From positions 62,001 to 126,000 of the forward strand of contig NZ_CP012541.1 in the NCBI RefSeq assembly GCF_001298465.1: a stretch of 64,000 bases of DNA, in the 5' to 3' direction. This document shows, in pieces, positions 27,296 to 37,934 of this stretch (position 1 is its first letter; each line of letters begins with the position of its first letter). The notes beneath the pieces were generated by a model. It did not search any database, had not been told where the DNA came from, and saw nothing but the letters and a program-made list of their open reading frames with translations. Position numbers and translations under genes: made by a program. This DNA comes from Campylobacter concisus. GTDB lineage: Bacteria; Campylobacterota; Campylobacteria; Campylobacterales; Campylobacteraceae.

Positions 27296-28060
27296 ATGAA
27301 CGAAAATCAAAATGAAACCTCAGTTTTAAGTCAAACAAATCTTTTGGGTCTTGGCACAAATCTTGCACTAGATCATGTGTTACCATTGCTTCTTTTGGCA
27401 AATAGGGTTTCAAAATTACAAAATTTTTCACAAAGTGAAATGGCAAATTTACGTGAAAAATTGATAAACGATATCTTAAGCACTACTTCAAAGATATCAA
27501 ATCTAGGCATTTACGAGGAAGACGATATTATTAGACTTAGATATTGTCTTTGTGTTTTTATAGATGAGAGCTTGCTAAAAAATGAAATTTTTATGAACAG
27601 CTTTTGGGCCAATAATACTCTGACAACAAGATTTTTTAATGAAAATCTAGGTGGAAATAAATTCTTTGGCATTATGGATAAGTGGTTTGAAAATGTTGGT
27701 AAAAATAAAGATTTCTTAGAATTTATATATGCTTGTTTGGTGCTTGGCTATAAAGGAAAATATGAAACACAAGAAGATTGCAATGAAAAAATTTCTTATC
27801 TTTGTGAAAATATAGCTGCAGCCGTTTCTCCGCTCATAAAGGCCGATGAAAACGTATTTGAAAAGAGTTACTTAAAACAGACAAAGAAAAGTTTTCTTGA
27901 GGTATTTTCGTTAAAGCGTTTAAAATTTTATTTTATTTTGCTAGCTATTGCTATGATCGCAGCTGCATTTTTATATAGTACATATTCTATGGATCAAAAC
28001 AATATTAGAAACAATAGTGTTCTAAATAATAAGATAGAGAATTTTATGGATAGCAAGTAA
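27296..28060 (+). CDS. tssL: T6SS inner-membrane protein TssL (DotU/IcmH family)
   Basis: I use the ATG at 27,296, which has AAGGA five bases upstream; an upstream non-ATG start would overlap tssK. The 254-residue product has the cytoplasmic DotU fold (LRYCLCVFIDESLL, FWANNTLTTRFFNENLGGNKFF) and one C-terminal membrane helix (FYFILLAIAMIAAAFLYS). It lacks a peptidoglycan-binding extension. It forms the membrane complex with TssJ and TssM. Confidence 0.9.
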   Translation: MNENQNETSVLSQTNLLGLGTNLALDHVLPLLLLANRVSKLQNFSQSEMANLREKLINDILSTTSKISNLGIYEEDDIIRLRYCLCVFIDESLLKNEIFMNSFWANNTLTTRFFNENLGGNKFFGIMDKWFENVGKNKDFLEFIYACLVLGYKGKYETQEDCNEKISYLCENIAAAVSPLIKADENVFEKSYLKQTKKSFLEVFSLKRLKFYFILLAIAMIAAAFLYSTYSMDQNNIRNNSVLNNKIENFMDSK

Positions 28061-29335
28061 GTGCAAGATAATTTTTGTAATAAATTTAATGAAGATTTTT
28101 TAGAGAATGAGCTTTATATTAGTTTAACTGATGAAATGTCAAAGTATAAAACTTTGATGCATGATAGCATAAAGTGGGATTACGTATTTAGCTCATCTTT
28201 AAAGGCATTAAGTGAATTTAGTATTGATGCCAAGCTTTTAAATTTTTTAGCGATTTCTGCTATAAATTTAAATGACAAAGAGGCTTTTAAGACACTTATA
28301 AAAGCCTTTGCTTTTTTTCTATCTATTTTGAAAAAAGAGCCAAATTTACTCGCAAAAAATGAAAAACAACTACCTGCTAAAAAAAAGATAATAGCTCAAA
28401 CAATAGAGCTTTTTACGCAAGCTAATGATAAAGCTTTGGATCAATCTGACGCAAAAGCGTTTAATGACCTTGTGCCTGAGCTTTCGCAAGAGCTTGGTAC
28501 ACATTTTGATACGCTTTATATAGAAGAAAAAAAAGAAGAAATTTTAAAAGCTAAAGAGCCAAAAGTAATTACTAAAACTGAGCCAACTTACCATCAAAGC
28601 GTTTCATTTAGTGGCAATGACATTAGTACATTTAATGATAGAGAATTTAGAGAATATTTTATAAATTTATCACTAATGCTTTTAAAGAGTGATATTAAAA
28701 ATTTTACCGCTTATGCTTTAATTTTTGAAGCAATGTGGGGCAGAATAAAGGCACTTCCATCAAGTAGCGACCAAATAACACAGATACGTTATCCTGATGA
28801 AAATCTGATTATGCTTTTTAAAAAAAGTAAGGAACTAAATCTTGATAATTTAGAAAAATTTATAAGAAATTTAGCGCTTAATCCATTTTGGATAGAAGGC
28901 ATTAAGATATTTTGCGAGTTTTTAAATAGTGCTGGACTTGCAAGGCAAAGTGATCTTATTTGTGATATGGTTTTAAATTTTATTGATAAATTCCCAGATA
29001 TAAAAAAGCTCAAATTCCAAAGTGGAGAATCTTTTTTTAGTGAAGAGATAAATAAATTTTTTATTAAAAGCAACTCTTTGGAATTTACTTCCAGCAGTGA
29101 TAGTAAAAAAGATATGAGTTTTGAAGATCTAATAAAAGAACTAGATAAAAGTAAGCATGCTTCAAGTGCTCAAAGTGAGCTTAATTTTATGCTTGAATTA
29201 TCAAAAATTTTTACTACTCAAGGTATGAATAATAATGCAAAAGCTACCTATGCACAAATAGTTAATTTCATAGAAAATACCGAGCTTAAAGATTATTTAT
29301 CAGACATATATATAAAGGCAAAAACATTTGTGTGA
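28061..29335 (+). CDS. tssA: T6SS protein TssA (ImpA-related)
   Basis: This 424-residue protein starts with GTG directly after the tssL stop, so translation is probably coupled. A divergent ImpA-type N-terminal domain includes KWDYVFSSSLKALSEFSID, and a helical C-terminal part follows. TssA proteins coordinate baseplate attachment and tail polymerisation. The assignment rests on position, size and the N-terminal pattern; divergence from model TssA proteins is large. Confidence 0.7.
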   Translation: MQDNFCNKFNEDFLENELYISLTDEMSKYKTLMHDSIKWDYVFSSSLKALSEFSIDAKLLNFLAISAINLNDKEAFKTLIKAFAFFLSILKKEPNLLAKNEKQLPAKKKIIAQTIELFTQANDKALDQSDAKAFNDLVPELSQELGTHFDTLYIEEKKEEILKAKEPKVITKTEPTYHQSVSFSGNDISTFNDREFREYFINLSLMLLKSDIKNFTAYALIFEAMWGRIKALPSSSDQITQIRYPDENLIMLFKKSKELNLDNLEKFIRNLALNPFWIEGIKIFCEFLNSAGLARQSDLICDMVLNFIDKFPDIKKLKFQSGESFFSEEINKFFIKSNSLEFTSSSDSKKDMSFEDLIKELDKSKHASSAQSELNFMLELSKIFTTQGMNNNAKATYAQIVNFIENTELKDYLSDIYIKAKTFV

Positions 29336-29375
29336 TAAAATATGTTTTTTTAAATCACCTTTAATTTTATTTAAA

Positions 29376-29381
29376 TATAAT
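29376..29381 (+). promoter_or_regulatory. Possible internal promoter before tssB
   Basis: TATAAT in a 78-base gap after tssA, 33 bases before the tssB start. The gap breaks the otherwise tight spacing of the operon, so separate expression of the sheath genes is plausible. Confidence 0.35.
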
Positions 29382-29413
29382 TCTTAAATCATTTATGAAA
29401 AAAGGATGTTACT

Positions 29414-29899
29414 ATGGCAGATAATCTAATCCCACCAAAAGAACGCATAAATATAGTTTATAAAACTAAGACAAATGACCAAGAGGCTGATGTAGAGCTT
29501 CCATTAAAACTTATGGTAGTTGCAAATTTAACTGGTGAAAACCAAACTCCACTTGAAGATCGTGAAGTGATTTCTATCAATAAAATAAATTTTGATCAGG
29601 TTATGAAAAGCTTAGATATTCATACAAATTTCTCTGTAAAAAATAAGCTAAATTCTAACAATGAAGATTTAAATATTGACCTTGATTTTGAAAGCATTCA
29701 TGATTTTAATCCAGATAATATTATAAATCAAATTCCTGAGCTAAAAAAACTTTTACAGCTTAGAAAAGCTTTAGTTGCATTAAAAGGTCCTATGGGCAAT
29801 ATGCCTGATTTTAGAAAAGCGGTTTTAGAAGCTATAAAAGATGAAGATAGTAGAAAACAACTTCTTTTAGAGATTAAAGACGAACAAGATAAGGAATAA
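29414..29899 (+). CDS. tssB: T6SS contractile sheath small subunit TssB (VipA)
   Basis: This 161-residue protein has the conserved start (PPKERINIVYKTKT), LPLKLMVVANLTG, and FESIHDFNPDNIINQIPEL. It pairs with TssC to form the contractile sheath around the Hcp tube. An AAAAAAGGA site precedes the ATG, and the gene ends two bases before tssC. Confidence 0.95.
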   Translation: MADNLIPPKERINIVYKTKTNDQEADVELPLKLMVVANLTGENQTPLEDREVISINKINFDQVMKSLDIHTNFSVKNKLNSNNEDLNIDLDFESIHDFNPDNIINQIPELKKLLQLRKALVALKGPMGNMPDFRKAVLEAIKDEDSRKQLLLEIKDEQDKE

Positions 29900-29901
29900 A
29901 A

Positions 29902-31350
29902 ATGTCTGAAACTAAAGTTAAAACTCCTATCATTGAAAGCATAATGCAAAGGAGTAAATATTCAAAAGATGACGAGAGTTATAGTGTTGTAAAGCAAGGA
30001 GTTGCTGAGTTTATTTCAAATATAATCACAACAAATAATGCTGAAGATAAAATAAATAAGCTCGCACTTGATGAAATGATAGCTCACATTGATACCCTTT
30101 TATCTGCTCAAATGGATGAAATTTTACATAATAAATCTTTTCAAGAGCTAGAATCAACTTGGCGTGGAATTAGATTTTTGGTCGAGAGAACAAATTTTAA
30201 TGAAAATGTAAAAATTGATCTTTTAGATGCCACAAAAGAAGAAATTTTAGATGATTTTGAAAATAATCTAGATATAACTCAAAGTACACTTTATAAACAA
30301 ATTTATTCAGCTGAATATGGACAATTTGGTGGTGAGCCAGTTGGTGCGATAGTGGCTGATTATGAGCTAGATAAATCAAATCAAGATATGACTTTTTTAA
30401 ATAAAATGTCATCAATTGCTGCAATGAGCCATTCACCACTTCTTACATCTCTTTCTGCTAAATTTTTCGGACTTGATAATTTTGGTGAGCTTGAAAATAT
30501 AAAAGATCTAAAAAGCATGCTAGAAGGCCCACAATATACAAGATGGAGAACTTTTAGGGAAAATGAAGATGCAAAATACACAGGATGTATGGTAAATAGA
30601 TTTCTTACAAGATCTCCTTATGTGCCGGAGGATAACCCTATAAAGAGCTTTAATTATAGAGAAACTGTAAATAATCACGATGATATGCTTTGGGGCAATG
30701 GAGCTTATGCGTTTGCTACAAGGCTTACAGATAGTTTTGCTGATTATAGATGGTGCGGCAATATCATTGGGCCAAAAGGTGGCGGTGCCGTAAAAGATCT
30801 TCCAACTTATACTTATGAAAACTATGGAAGCGTCCAAACAAAAATTCCAACCGAAGTTTTGATCACGGATAGAAGAGAATTTGAACTTTCAGAAAATGGA
30901 TTTATCGCTCTTACTTTAAGAAGAGATAGCAATAACGCTGCATTTTTCTCTGCTAACTCTGCATTAAAGCCTAAAATTTTTCCAAATACTCCAGAAGGTA
31001 AAGCTGCTGAGACAAATTTTAGGCTCGGAACTCAACTGCCTTATGTATTCTTAATCTCTCGTTTGGCTCATTATCTAAAAGTGCTTCAAAGAGAAGAGAT
31101 AGGTACATGGAAAGAGCGTAGTGATGTTGAGCGCGGCTTAAATGAATGGCTAAGACAATACATCTCAGATCAGGAAAATCCACCAGCAGATGTTAGAAGT
31201 AGAAGACCATTTAGAAGTGCAAAAGTAATCGTCAGTGATATAGCTGGCGAGCCTGGATGGTATAAAATAGAGCTTTTGGCTAGACCTCACTTTAAATTTA
31301 TGGGAGCAAATTTCGAGCTTTCTTTGGTCGGAAAACTAGACAAAGAGTAA
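29902..31350 (+). CDS. tssC: T6SS contractile sheath large subunit TssC (VipB)
   Basis: This 482-residue protein has typical TssC blocks: LESTWRGIRFLVERT, GGEPVGAIVADYEL, WRTFRENEDAKYTGCMVNRF, ADYRWCGNIIGPKGGG and the C-terminal GEPGWYKIELLARPHFKFMGA. It forms the outer body of the sheath with TssB. Length and motifs are complete. Confidence 0.97.
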   Translation: MSETKVKTPIIESIMQRSKYSKDDESYSVVKQGVAEFISNIITTNNAEDKINKLALDEMIAHIDTLLSAQMDEILHNKSFQELESTWRGIRFLVERTNFNENVKIDLLDATKEEILDDFENNLDITQSTLYKQIYSAEYGQFGGEPVGAIVADYELDKSNQDMTFLNKMSSIAAMSHSPLLTSLSAKFFGLDNFGELENIKDLKSMLEGPQYTRWRTFRENEDAKYTGCMVNRFLTRSPYVPEDNPIKSFNYRETVNNHDDMLWGNGAYAFATRLTDSFADYRWCGNIIGPKGGGAVKDLPTYTYENYGSVQTKIPTEVLITDRREFELSENGFIALTLRRDSNNAAFFSANSALKPKIFPNTPEGKAAETNFRLGTQLPYVFLISRLAHYLKVLQREEIGTWKERSDVERGLNEWLRQYISDQENPPADVRSRRPFRSAKVIVSDIAGEPGWYKIELLARPHFKFMGANFELSLVGKLDKE

Positions 31351-31357
31351 GCTTACT

Positions 31358-31747
31358 ATGTCGCTGATAGATAAAATTTTATATGAATTTAGTGATGAAT
31401 CAAAACTACGTCCATATTTTAAAGATCTAGACAGCGACATAAAAGATCACATTGATACTATTTTAAACTCTAGACTTGGTAACTACGGCCGATTAAACGA
31501 TAGTATTATCGATCTTTGGTCAATGGGTGTTGAGATAAATGAGCTTGGTCATAAACTTGGTATGGCAATATATGAACTAATCAGCTCAAATGAGAATAGA
31601 ATAGAAGTAACATCTATCGGATACGATGACTCACTAAAGCCTTGGCGTATCATATTTAATATAAACTACAAGCATAAAAACGATAATTTTAAAGAGTATT
31701 TGCTAAAAGTTATTTTTAAAAACAATAGATATTGTGAGATTTTATAA
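31358..31747 (+). CDS. tssE: T6SS baseplate protein TssE
   Basis: This 129-residue protein of the gp25/TssE family contains SRLGNYGRLNDSIIDLW near residues 41-60 and a C-terminal beta sheet ending in KVIFKNNRYCEIL. It starts the sheath at the baseplate with TssF and TssG. Its stop TAA overlaps the tssF ATG by one base. Confidence 0.85.
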   Translation: MSLIDKILYEFSDESKLRPYFKDLDSDIKDHIDTILNSRLGNYGRLNDSIIDLWSMGVEINELGHKLGMAIYELISSNENRIEVTSIGYDDSLKPWRIIFNINYKHKNDNFKEYLLKVIFKNNRYCEIL

Positions 31748-33465
31748 TGGATTATAATGAAAATAATCTAGCTTATTTTCAAAAAGAGATGGCATATCTT
31801 GATGAAACAAGAGCCCTTTTTATTAAAAATTTTCCAAAAGTAGCACCCTTTTTAGATACTAAAAGCAAAGATCCTGATGTTGAGAGCATAATAGAAAATA
31901 TGGCTATTTTAACATCGAGGATTAGGCAAGAACTAGATGAAAATATCCCACTAATCGCTGAGTCTTTAGTAAATATATTAATGCCAAGCTATACAAATCC
32001 TTTTCCATCAGTTTGTATGCAAGAATTTGCCTTAAGAGATGACTTCTCTGGGGTAAAAGAATTTATACCAAAAGGAAGTATAGTTGAGTCAAAGCAGATC
32101 AATGGCATAACGTGCAAATTTCAAACAATCTTTGACATAAATTTGCTTCCCTTAAAGATAACAAAAGCTTTTATGTCAAACAATAAGAGTGATTATCTTC
32201 TAAATTTAAATATAAGCGTTACAAAGGACGAGCTTAGCACTAAAGAACTTGATATAGATTTTTTAAATTTATATCTTGGAGATAATGTTTACTTCTCTTC
32301 TACACTCTTAATGTGGCTAAAAAATTACTTGAAATTTATTACAATAAGTTTTGAAGATAGCGATCAAGAGATAAAGTTAAGCCCTGATAAACTTAGTTTA
32401 GATGAGTTTGATGAGCGTTTGATAAAGAGTGATGAGTTTGGATTTGAAGCATTTGAGCTTTTAAAAGAGCTATCATTTTTTCCTTCAAAGTTAAATTTTG
32501 TGCGATTAAACAGTCTTAGTTTTCTTAAAAATTTTTCTACAAAAAGCTTTAATATTAAATTCATATTTTCAAAAGATATGCCAAGTGGATATGTGCCAAG
32601 GCTAGAATATTTTTCTCTTTTTGTTACGCCTGCAATAAATTTATTTGCAATGAGTGCCGAGCCTATTTTAAATAACAATAGGCGAAGCGAATATAGAATT
32701 TTTCTAGATCGCTCAAATATCGATGCTTATAAAATCGTTTCAATTAATAAGGTGGTCGCTCATAGTAGTAATAATGAAAAAAGGATATTAAAAAACTATA
32801 AAAGTTTTGAGAGATTTGAATTTTTAAATGATGAGCGAGCAAAAGATTATTATTTTGTCAGCAATAAAACAGATATAAAACTAAACTCTTATAAAGAAAT
32901 TTCTTTTTTTAAAAGTGACTCTAAAGATCAAACCATTAGCATAGATGCACTTTGCTGCAATGGTGATTTACCTTGCAAACTAAGACTTGGTGAGATAGAT
33001 AGAGTGTTATCCCATCAAGGAGTAACAACTAAAAATTTAACAATTCCAACTAGCGTAAAGCGAGTAAAAATAGATGGAAATCTTCTTTGGAAACTAGTTA
33101 GCATATTATCTTTTAGCTATCAAAGTATACTAGAGAAGGGCTCTTTTTTAGCACTTCTTAATACCTTTAGCGTGCCAGATGATGAGTTTTTTAAAAAAAT
33201 TGCCAACTCGCTTTATGATATAAAAACAAAGCAAATTTATAGAGTTGATCAAGGCTTTGCAAAAAGAGGGTTGCTCTGCATATTCTATATAGATGAAAGC
33301 GAATTTGAGAGTATCGGAAATGTCTATGCTTTAGGTATAAATTTGGCTAAATTTTTATCAAAATTTGCATCAATCAATTCATTTTGTGAACTTAAAATAA
33401 AGTGTATAAAGAGTAAAATTTTGCTTAATTATGACTTCTTGGGTGGTACAAAAAAATTAATATGA
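31747..33465 (+). CDS. tssF: T6SS baseplate protein TssF
   Basis: This 572-residue protein has the TssF N-terminus (FQKEMAYLDETRALFIKNFP, DPDVESIIENMAILTSRIR). Its N-terminal half also has ESLVNILMPSYTNPFPSV. TssF with TssG forms the wedge of the baseplate. It overlaps its neighbours by one base (tssE) and four bases (tssG), so the three are translationally linked. Confidence 0.93.
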   Translation: MDYNENNLAYFQKEMAYLDETRALFIKNFPKVAPFLDTKSKDPDVESIIENMAILTSRIRQELDENIPLIAESLVNILMPSYTNPFPSVCMQEFALRDDFSGVKEFIPKGSIVESKQINGITCKFQTIFDINLLPLKITKAFMSNNKSDYLLNLNISVTKDELSTKELDIDFLNLYLGDNVYFSSTLLMWLKNYLKFITISFEDSDQEIKLSPDKLSLDEFDERLIKSDEFGFEAFELLKELSFFPSKLNFVRLNSLSFLKNFSTKSFNIKFIFSKDMPSGYVPRLEYFSLFVTPAINLFAMSAEPILNNNRRSEYRIFLDRSNIDAYKIVSINKVVAHSSNNEKRILKNYKSFERFEFLNDERAKDYYFVSNKTDIKLNSYKEISFFKSDSKDQTISIDALCCNGDLPCKLRLGEIDRVLSHQGVTTKNLTIPTSVKRVKIDGNLLWKLVSILSFSYQSILEKGSFLALLNTFSVPDDEFFKKIANSLYDIKTKQIYRVDQGFAKRGLLCIFYIDESEFESIGNVYALGINLAKFLSKFASINSFCELKIKCIKSKILLNYDFLGGTKKLI

Positions 33466-34358
33466 ACAAAGAACTAAATCAAGCTTCTTTTTTTAAATTA
33501 GTAAAGAACTGCCTAAAGCATCACGATAGAAGGGATATTTTTTTAAAAAATAGCCCAAGTTTTGCTTATCCAATTAATGAGCTTGAGAGCTTAAATAAAG
33601 AGGATGCAATAAAAATCGTCGTAAATTTTATGGGTCTTTTGGGAAGTGGCTCGCATCTTACGAGCTATATTTTAGAAAAGATCTCAAAGAGTAGCGATAA
33701 TAATTTTGAAAAATTTTTTGACTTTTTTGACAATTACTTGCTTTGGCTTTTCTTTGATAGCATTAGTTTAAAAAATTATGCAAGATCCTTTGAAAAAGAG
33801 CTTGATGATAAAATTTCAAAGATTTTATTGGATGTATTAAACATAAGCAATAAAAAATTAGCAAAAAAATTCTTACCATTTTCTCCGCTTATTATTAGCC
33901 AAAGAAGGCCTAAAAGAGAGATCGAGTTTGCCTTGCAGCGTCATTTTAATTTAAAAAATAAACTATTTTTACTAGAAAATTTACCAAATCAAATTTTCAT
34001 AGCGCCTTCAAATTTAAATTTGCTTGGTATCAAAAATAGGACTTTGGGCAGAAATTTTATACTTGGTAAAAAGCTTTTTGAGAAACAAACTAAAATAGCA
34101 GTTTATATAAATGGCATAGATTATGAAGAAGCTATTGATTTTTTCCCAAAAAGAAGAAAATTTAAAGAGCTTCAAGATACTCTTATCTTTTTTACAAACA
34201 ATGAATTTGTTGCCGATTTATACATAAAAATAAACTATTCTCCAAAGATGCAATTAAAGCTTGGGATAGATGAAAGTTATAGTAAAATAGGCCTTGGTGC
34301 AAGGCTTAAAAGTAATAAAAATATGTCAAATTTTATAAAATTTAGGCTTTGCTCTTAA
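33462..34358 (+). CDS. tssG: T6SS baseplate protein TssG
   Basis: This 298-residue protein begins ATGA over the tssF stop. It carries the TssG features FMGLLGSGSHLTSYILEKI, a DNYLLWLFFDSI block and a late QRRPKREIEFALQRHF block. Its length is in the usual range. A weak hairpin (TTTTAGAT / ATCTAAAA at 34,360-34,380) follows the stop. Confidence 0.9.
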   Translation: MNKELNQASFFKLVKNCLKHHDRRDIFLKNSPSFAYPINELESLNKEDAIKIVVNFMGLLGSGSHLTSYILEKISKSSDNNFEKFFDFFDNYLLWLFFDSISLKNYARSFEKELDDKISKILLDVLNISNKKLAKKFLPFSPLIISQRRPKREIEFALQRHFNLKNKLFLLENLPNQIFIAPSNLNLLGIKNRTLGRNFILGKKLFEKQTKIAVYINGIDYEEAIDFFPKRRKFKELQDTLIFFTNNEFVADLYIKINYSPKMQLKLGIDESYSKIGLGARLKSNKNMSNFIKFRLCS

Positions 34359-34436
34359 ATTTTTAGATATAAAATCTAAAATATTTGTTATTATTACATT
34401 AAAGAAATATATTTATTTGTAAAAGGATGTGCATCA

Positions 34437-37400
34437 ATGGCATTTATCGATTACCTAAGAAGATTTTTTGTCTTTTTTAGATTCAAACACAGTACAATTT
34501 TGGTAGCTTCTATTGCATTAAGTATCTTATTTTGGCTTTATGCTCCACTTATAGCTTTTAATGATGTATATAGCTTTGCTAGCATAAGTTCAAGAGTCAC
34601 TATATTAATTGCATTTTGGGCAGTTATTTTGTTTTTTGTTTTAATCAAACCATTAATGCACTATTTAGCATCTCAAAAAGATGAAAAAAATAATAAGCTA
34701 AAAGAGATAAAAAAAGAGTCTATGGATAGTTTTGGTAAGGCAAAAAGAAATTTTATGCTTTCTTTGAAAGATGCCAAAGCAACATGGAAAAAAGATATAA
34801 ATTTTAAAAAATTACCTTTAATAATGATAATGGGTAATGAAGGTGCTGGAAAGAGCGCATTTATAAACTACTCAAATATAGAATTTCCACTATCTGATAG
34901 TTTGGATACTTATAAAAAAATACACAAAAGTACAACAAACTTTAATCTTTACATTTCAAAATTTGGCGCACTTTTAGATACTGAGGGTATACATTTTGCA
35001 CAAGAGAGCTTGTACCAGCCAACAGCTACTGAAGAGCTTCCTGAAGATGATGTGGATAAAAATAGGGATTACTTGCTTAAAAAAAGCATCTGGAGTGAAT
35101 TTTTGCACTTTTTAAAACGAAATGATTTTAACGCTAGATTAAGTGGCGCGGCTTTAATCATAGATACTAAAAAATTCCTTGAAGGCACGCAAGAATATTT
35201 TGATGAATTAATTAGATATATGATAAAAAGGGTTAATGACTGTGAGAAACATCTAAACATTAAATTCCCTATTTATATTGTTTTTAGCAAACTTGACTTA
35301 ATAGATGGCATGGGAGATTATTTCAGGCTTTTCAATGAAGATGTGGCAAATAAAGCTCTAGGAATAAACTTAGATCCAAATTTCTCAAAACAATCACTAG
35401 AAACTGAACTAAAAAACCTAAGCGAGTCATTATTTAAACATCTCATGAGTAAGAATTCGATTTCGCATTTATTGGAAGATAAAAAACGTTCATATCTCTT
35501 TTTAAAACAACTTGATAATTTTTTTGCTTTAGTAAAAGATTTTGTAGCAAAGCTAAGCTCTCAAAATGCACTTAAAAATAGCTCAACCATAAATGGAATT
35601 TATTTCGTTAGTGCTTATCAAGAAAATATACCTATAAACTACCTTACAAATACTATTTGCGATAGATATAACATCAAAAAACCACTTTTAAGAGCAGTAA
35701 ATAACTATAGCAAACAAAGCTATTTTGTAAAATCATTTTTAAAAGAGATAGCTTTTAAAGCCAACTTAAATAAATTTAGTGCTCAAAATAGATTTACAAA
35801 ATTTGCAAATTTTATTTTAGTAGCCATACTTTGTGCTGGAGTATATTTGGGTTCTAGTTTTATTCTAGATACCAAAAATATAAAAGAGCAAAATGCTATA
35901 AATAATGCAAATAAAATTTCTTCATACCTTGATGGTAAAAAATACAAGGATCTCTCTCCAACACAAAAGATTGAGCTTCTAAATTTACTAAAACAAAGTC
36001 TAAATGACTATCCAAGAATCTTTAGCGGCGATACTAAATTTGAGTATATAACACTAGATACTTCGTATAAAGGCTTTACTCCAGTTAAAGCGCTTTACTA
36101 TGATTTAAATGCTGATTTTTTCAAAAATACAGTTTTAACTGAAATGGAAAATATACTAAAAAATGAAAGCGATCCAGATAAGCTAATAAAAGCATTTTAT
36201 ATGTATGATTCGCTCTTTGATAAAGATTACACAAATGTGGATTTATTTAAAATTTGGATTAGCACAAACTGGGATAAATTTGAAAAATATGGCGTTGCAA
36301 AAGATGAATTTTTATCTCATATTGAGGCTATTTTAAAGGCAGAAAATTTAAACATAACTGCAGATACAGTTGCTCAAAGTATAGCAAATACGAGACTATC
36401 ACCTGTCCAAAGAGCACAAAGACTCTACTACATACTTGAGTTCATATCATTTAAGGATGATAAATCTTTTTACGATATTAAAAAAGATGTTGAAAATTTA
36501 TACACAGTAGTCCAAGAAAAAGAAGCATTTAAGCCATTTAATAAAATTTATACAAAAGAAAATTTAAGAGATTTCTTGTCAAAGCTTAGCTCAAACATAG
36601 ATCAAACAGCTGGAATAGAGTCTTGGCTAATGGAGACAAATTCTTCTTTAAAAGATATTAGCTCAAATGATAAGAAAGAGTTAAGTATTGCTGTAATAGA
36701 GCTTTATTTGCAAAACTATGCTGATAAGTGGAGCCAAATTTTAAGAGAAATAGAACCAAATGAATTTACTACAAAAAAAGAGGTCATAGAAGAGCTCGAC
36801 ATCTTGTCAAAGAGAGAAAATCCTTTAAATTCTTTAATAAAATTAACTAATCAAAATACAAATTTAAATGATGAGAATTTACTAAAATATATCTATTCTC
36901 TAGGATTTGCTTCAAGTGAGATAAAACGTGTTTTCAGCGATTTTAGTGCTAAATTTACTAACTATCATGCGTTAAATTCTAATGACTTGCTAGATATTAT
37001 AAGTAATGACGTAACAAGCGTTTATAAAAAAGTTAGTGACTATAACTTCGAAATGCTTCAAAGCAACGATGATAAAATAGTTTATGCAATAAATGGTATA
37101 AAAAATGAAAACGACCCATTTGTTGTCTTAAATAATGATGCCAAGAAGCTTCCAGATGAGCTAAATGAATATTATCAAAAGTTATCGACACTTGCGTGGA
37201 AACAAGTAGAAAATGGCGCTTCAGCGCTTTTATCAACAGCATATAGAGATGATGTTTTTGATGATTTTGAAAGTCTTATCAAGCCATTTTATCCATTTAA
37301 CGAACAATCTCCAAAGGCTGTCAGTATAGAAGAATTTAAAAGATTCTTTGGCAAAAATGGAACTTGGAATAGCTTTTATGATAGATATCTAAAACAAATC

Positions 37401-37925
37401 TTAAGTAAAACCGCTGATGGTTACAAAATAAGACCAAAATACGTAAAAGAGCTAAGATTTAATAGGGATTTCCTTAAAAATATCGCCTATATAGACAGAA
37501 TTTCAAATTTAATGCTTGATTCAAATGATGAGCTAAAATTAAATTATAATTTAAAAGCTGTCGACTTATCGGCAAATTTTAGTCATATAAATATTAGTTA
37601 TTCTAATAACTCTTTGACTTATGATCATACAATTGCCTCAAATTTGATAGTTTCAAGCAAAAATTTTGATATATCAACGCAGTTTAAATTCAATGCAGTT
37701 TCAAGTGCTGGAAGTGAAAGAAAAGAGTTAAGCTTTGATGGAGAGTGGGGCTGGTATAAGATATTAAAGGCTTCAAACTTTAGTAGCGTTGGCGTTAGTA
37801 CGCTTAATTTTGATGGTAGAAGAGATTCGTATTTTGGCTTTGAAGTAACACCAAATGGAGGAGAGCTTTTAGAGCTTATGGATATCATACCAACGATAAA
37901 TTTACCAAAGAAGATGCTTTATTAA
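34437..37925 (+). CDS. tssM: T6SS membrane-complex protein TssM (IcmF)
   Basis: This 1162-residue protein has two N-terminal membrane helices (about 20-40 and 53-76) and a cytoplasmic NTPase domain with Walker A GNEGAGKS (about 133-140). A third helix lies near residues 455-478 (KFANFILVAILCAGVYLGSS), followed by a large periplasmic region ending with the TssM beta domain (FDGEWGWYKILKAS, GFEVTPNGG). It spans the periplasm to TssJ. Its start has AAAGGA upstream. Confidence 0.95.
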   Translation: MAFIDYLRRFFVFFRFKHSTILVASIALSILFWLYAPLIAFNDVYSFASISSRVTILIAFWAVILFFVLIKPLMHYLASQKDEKNNKLKEIKKESMDSFGKAKRNFMLSLKDAKATWKKDINFKKLPLIMIMGNEGAGKSAFINYSNIEFPLSDSLDTYKKIHKSTTNFNLYISKFGALLDTEGIHFAQESLYQPTATEELPEDDVDKNRDYLLKKSIWSEFLHFLKRNDFNARLSGAALIIDTKKFLEGTQEYFDELIRYMIKRVNDCEKHLNIKFPIYIVFSKLDLIDGMGDYFRLFNEDVANKALGINLDPNFSKQSLETELKNLSESLFKHLMSKNSISHLLEDKKRSYLFLKQLDNFFALVKDFVAKLSSQNALKNSSTINGIYFVSAYQENIPINYLTNTICDRYNIKKPLLRAVNNYSKQSYFVKSFLKEIAFKANLNKFSAQNRFTKFANFILVAILCAGVYLGSSFILDTKNIKEQNAINNANKISSYLDGKKYKDLSPTQKIELLNLLKQSLNDYPRIFSGDTKFEYITLDTSYKGFTPVKALYYDLNADFFKNTVLTEMENILKNESDPDKLIKAFYMYDSLFDKDYTNVDLFKIWISTNWDKFEKYGVAKDEFLSHIEAILKAENLNITADTVAQSIANTRLSPVQRAQRLYYILEFISFKDDKSFYDIKKDVENLYTVVQEKEAFKPFNKIYTKENLRDFLSKLSSNIDQTAGIESWLMETNSSLKDISSNDKKELSIAVIELYLQNYADKWSQILREIEPNEFTTKKEVIEELDILSKRENPLNSLIKLTNQNTNLNDENLLKYIYSLGFASSEIKRVFSDFSAKFTNYHALNSNDLLDIISNDVTSVYKKVSDYNFEMLQSNDDKIVYAINGIKNENDPFVVLNNDAKKLPDELNEYYQKLSTLAWKQVENGASALLSTAYRDDVFDDFESLIKPFYPFNEQSPKAVSIEEFKRFFGKNGTWNSFYDRYLKQILSKTADGYKIRPKYVKELRFNRDFLKNIAYIDRISNLMLDSNDELKLNYNLKAVDLSANFSHINISYSNNSLTYDHTIASNLIVSSKNFDISTQFKFNAVSSAGSERKELSFDGEWGWYKILKASNFSSVGVSTLNFDGRRDSYFGFEVTPNGGELLELMDIIPTINLPKKMLY

Positions 37926-37934
37926 GGATAAAAT